Origin: a virus
Virus record (IMG/VR): IMGVR_UViG_3300035201_000388
Location: 1-20,908 of that record
DNA: 20,908 nucleotides
Strand: one strand, 5' to 3'
The notes beneath the pieces are model-generated. The model worked only from the letters and a program-made list of their open reading frames with translations, ran no database searches and had not been told where the DNA came from. The position numbers and the translations under genes are program-made. The first letter of the stretch is position 1, and every line of letters begins with the position of its first letter. Below, in pieces: positions 19,930 to 20,908 of the stretch.

Positions 19930-20361
19930 ATGAAAATTGCACTTGCCGCCCTTGTTGCTTTGAGTGCTTGTACTCCAGCAGTAGCAGGTGAGTCACAAGC
20001 AGGATGGTCACATGAACGTACTTGCTTTAAGAGTGAGTATAGAGAAGAATACATCCCAGGAACGGAGAATGATCCTGGTTATGTAAAGTCGTGGAAAGAA
20101 ACCGTGGAAGTTCCTTGTGAAGATACTCCCACTCATGTTCATCCAGATCCCCATCCTAATGTAGGTCAGAGCACTTATCGTCGCCATGTTACCGTGTATG
20201 AAAATGTAGATACGAATGATTGTTCCGATGGCACAGTGATTGGTGGTCTATTAGGTGGAGGACTAGCAGGATTTGGTTCTCGTGGAAAAGACCGCTGGTG
20301 GGCGATTCCTACTGGTATCATCGGTGGTGCTATGGTAGGATGTCAGATGGATGGAGGTTAA
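19930..20361 (+). CDS. Glycine-zipper envelope lipoprotein
   Basis: This 143-residue protein has an N-terminal export signal MKIALAALVALSACTPAVAG with a good lipobox LSAC, giving a lipidated Cys at residue 14. Cleavage after AVA is the alternative. The middle holds C32 and C63 and a His/Pro stretch (HVHPDPHPN). Residues about 101-137 form a glycine zipper (GTVIGGLLGGGLAG, then WWAIPTGIIGGAMVG), like the tandem Gly-zipper segments of bacterial outer-membrane lipoproteins. It is probably placed in the cell envelope of the infected host. Candidate roles are superinfection exclusion or help with lysis; neither is shown by sequence. It stands alone with gaps on both sides. Confidence 0.7.
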   Translation: MKIALAALVALSACTPAVAGESQAGWSHERTCFKSEYREEYIPGTENDPGYVKSWKETVEVPCEDTPTHVHPDPHPNVGQSTYRRHVTVYENVDTNDCSDGTVIGGLLGGGLAGFGSRGKDRWWAIPTGIIGGAMVGCQMDGG

Positions 20362-20407
20362 AGGGGGGACGCATAAACTGTCCTTAAATTAGATGGAGCA
20401 TTTATTC

Positions 20408-20908
20408 ATGCCAACTGTTATTGAGTCCTATAATAAGGAAGTTGATGCACTCCCAGAAATCCATCAGGAAGGTGGAGGTGGAGAGGCACGAAATGCTTCT
20501 GGACTCGTGTATGAGAATTTAATCAAGAGAACTTGTGACAATCTAGGACTAGATGCCAAGAAGAATGATTATGTTAAAACAGAAGAGGTTAATGGACATT
20601 GTTTAGAGAATTTGCAAGTTGATTGGCATGTTTATAAGAATAGTGAGATGAAAAAAGCAATTGAATCCAAGTGCTATTTGGATGCTTGCTATCTCAAACG
20701 TGCTGTAATGGACTTCATTGAACTAGAACAATCTCCAGAAGTTCCTGATGATGTGGAGTATGCAATCTTTGCAGGTCAAAATGCCTGTGGTGATGCACCT
20801 TTTGCATATTATCCTGCATTTTTCAAGAAGATTACAGGCAAAGAGGTGAAGATCTTCTTTGTTAATCCTTCTCGCAAGAGATCATCTTCCAGACCTATCT
20901 ACAAAGAA
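20408..20908 (+). CDS. Possible PD-(D/E)XK nuclease, 3' end outside window
   Basis: An open frame of 167 codons runs off the window. GGAG sits nine bases before the ATG. The product has GGEARNASGLVYENLI (25-40), then LQVDWHVY (69-76) and MKKAIESKCYLDACYLKRAV (81-100). E36, D72 and E86-x-K88 fit the order of a PD-(D/E)XK nuclease core, as in type II restriction enzymes. A host-DNA-degrading or defence nuclease is plausible. Without the C-terminal part, and with no partner methylase visible, the call is tentative. Confidence 0.5.
   Translation, partial: MPTVIESYNKEVDALPEIHQEGGGGEARNASGLVYENLIKRTCDNLGLDAKKNDYVKTEEVNGHCLENLQVDWHVYKNSEMKKAIESKCYLDACYLKRAVMDFIELEQSPEVPDDVEYAIFAGQNACGDAPFAYYPAFFKKITGKEVKIFFVNPSRKRSSSRPIYKE

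Overview
The window looks like part of the genome of a marine T4-like cyanophage (Myoviridae-type, infecting Synechococcus or Prochlorococcus). Four things point there: short fibre-like proteins built from GIVTA / GSQLTG repeats; T4-type late promoters (ATAAATA) directly before structural genes; a phage-encoded plant-type ferredoxin; and many 2-oxoglutarate/Fe(II)-oxygenase-like genes. The DNA is AT-rich and tightly packed, and all genes but one are on the + strand. No tRNA, rRNA, CRISPR array or insertion sequence was seen, and no stretch over 300 bases lacks a gene.

Bases 1-16118 form an accessory region in which virion-type cassettes alternate with blocks of oxidative enzymes. Cassette 1 (21-2564) is a fibre-like protein plus a glycine-rich adhesin-like protein, followed by three oxygenase-like genes (2620-4541). 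Cassette 2 (4569-6568) repeats that pair and is followed by a tryptophan-halogenase-like flavoenzyme (6608-8062). Cassette 3 (8082-10472) holds a fused fibre protein, a small structural protein and a Gly-rich protein, followed by two oxygenase-like genes (10514-11589). Cassette 4 (11629-14344) holds two fibre proteins, a 53-residue protein and a Gly-rich protein. It is followed by a minus-strand oxygenase-like gene (14341-14940) and two plus-strand ones (14939-16118). In total there are eight Fe(II)-oxygenase-like genes and one halogenase in about 13.5 kb.

Each cassette begins with a T4-type late promoter joined to a conserved short leader, AACTARAAAG (cassette 1 shows only the leader, because the window starts inside the promoter). 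Several enzyme blocks instead begin with sigma70-like promoters, including a perfect TTGACA-17-TATAAT at 2568-2596. This suggests the enzymes are made earlier than the fibres. The main inference is that the enzymes hydroxylate or halogenate residues in the co-encoded fibre/adhesin proteins, so each cassette would be a receptor-binding module with its own modification enzymes. The sequence supports the arrangement but does not prove the substrate.

Bases 16202-20908 hold small, mostly coupled genes: a 40-residue membrane protein, a SprT-like metallopeptidase, several conserved-looking small proteins, an orotate phosphoribosyltransferase, a [2Fe-2S] ferredoxin, a glycine-zipper lipoprotein, and the start of a possible PD-(D/E)XK nuclease cut by the window edge. 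A terminator-like hairpin at 17743-17771 overlaps a sigma70-like promoter for the phosphoribosyltransferase operon.
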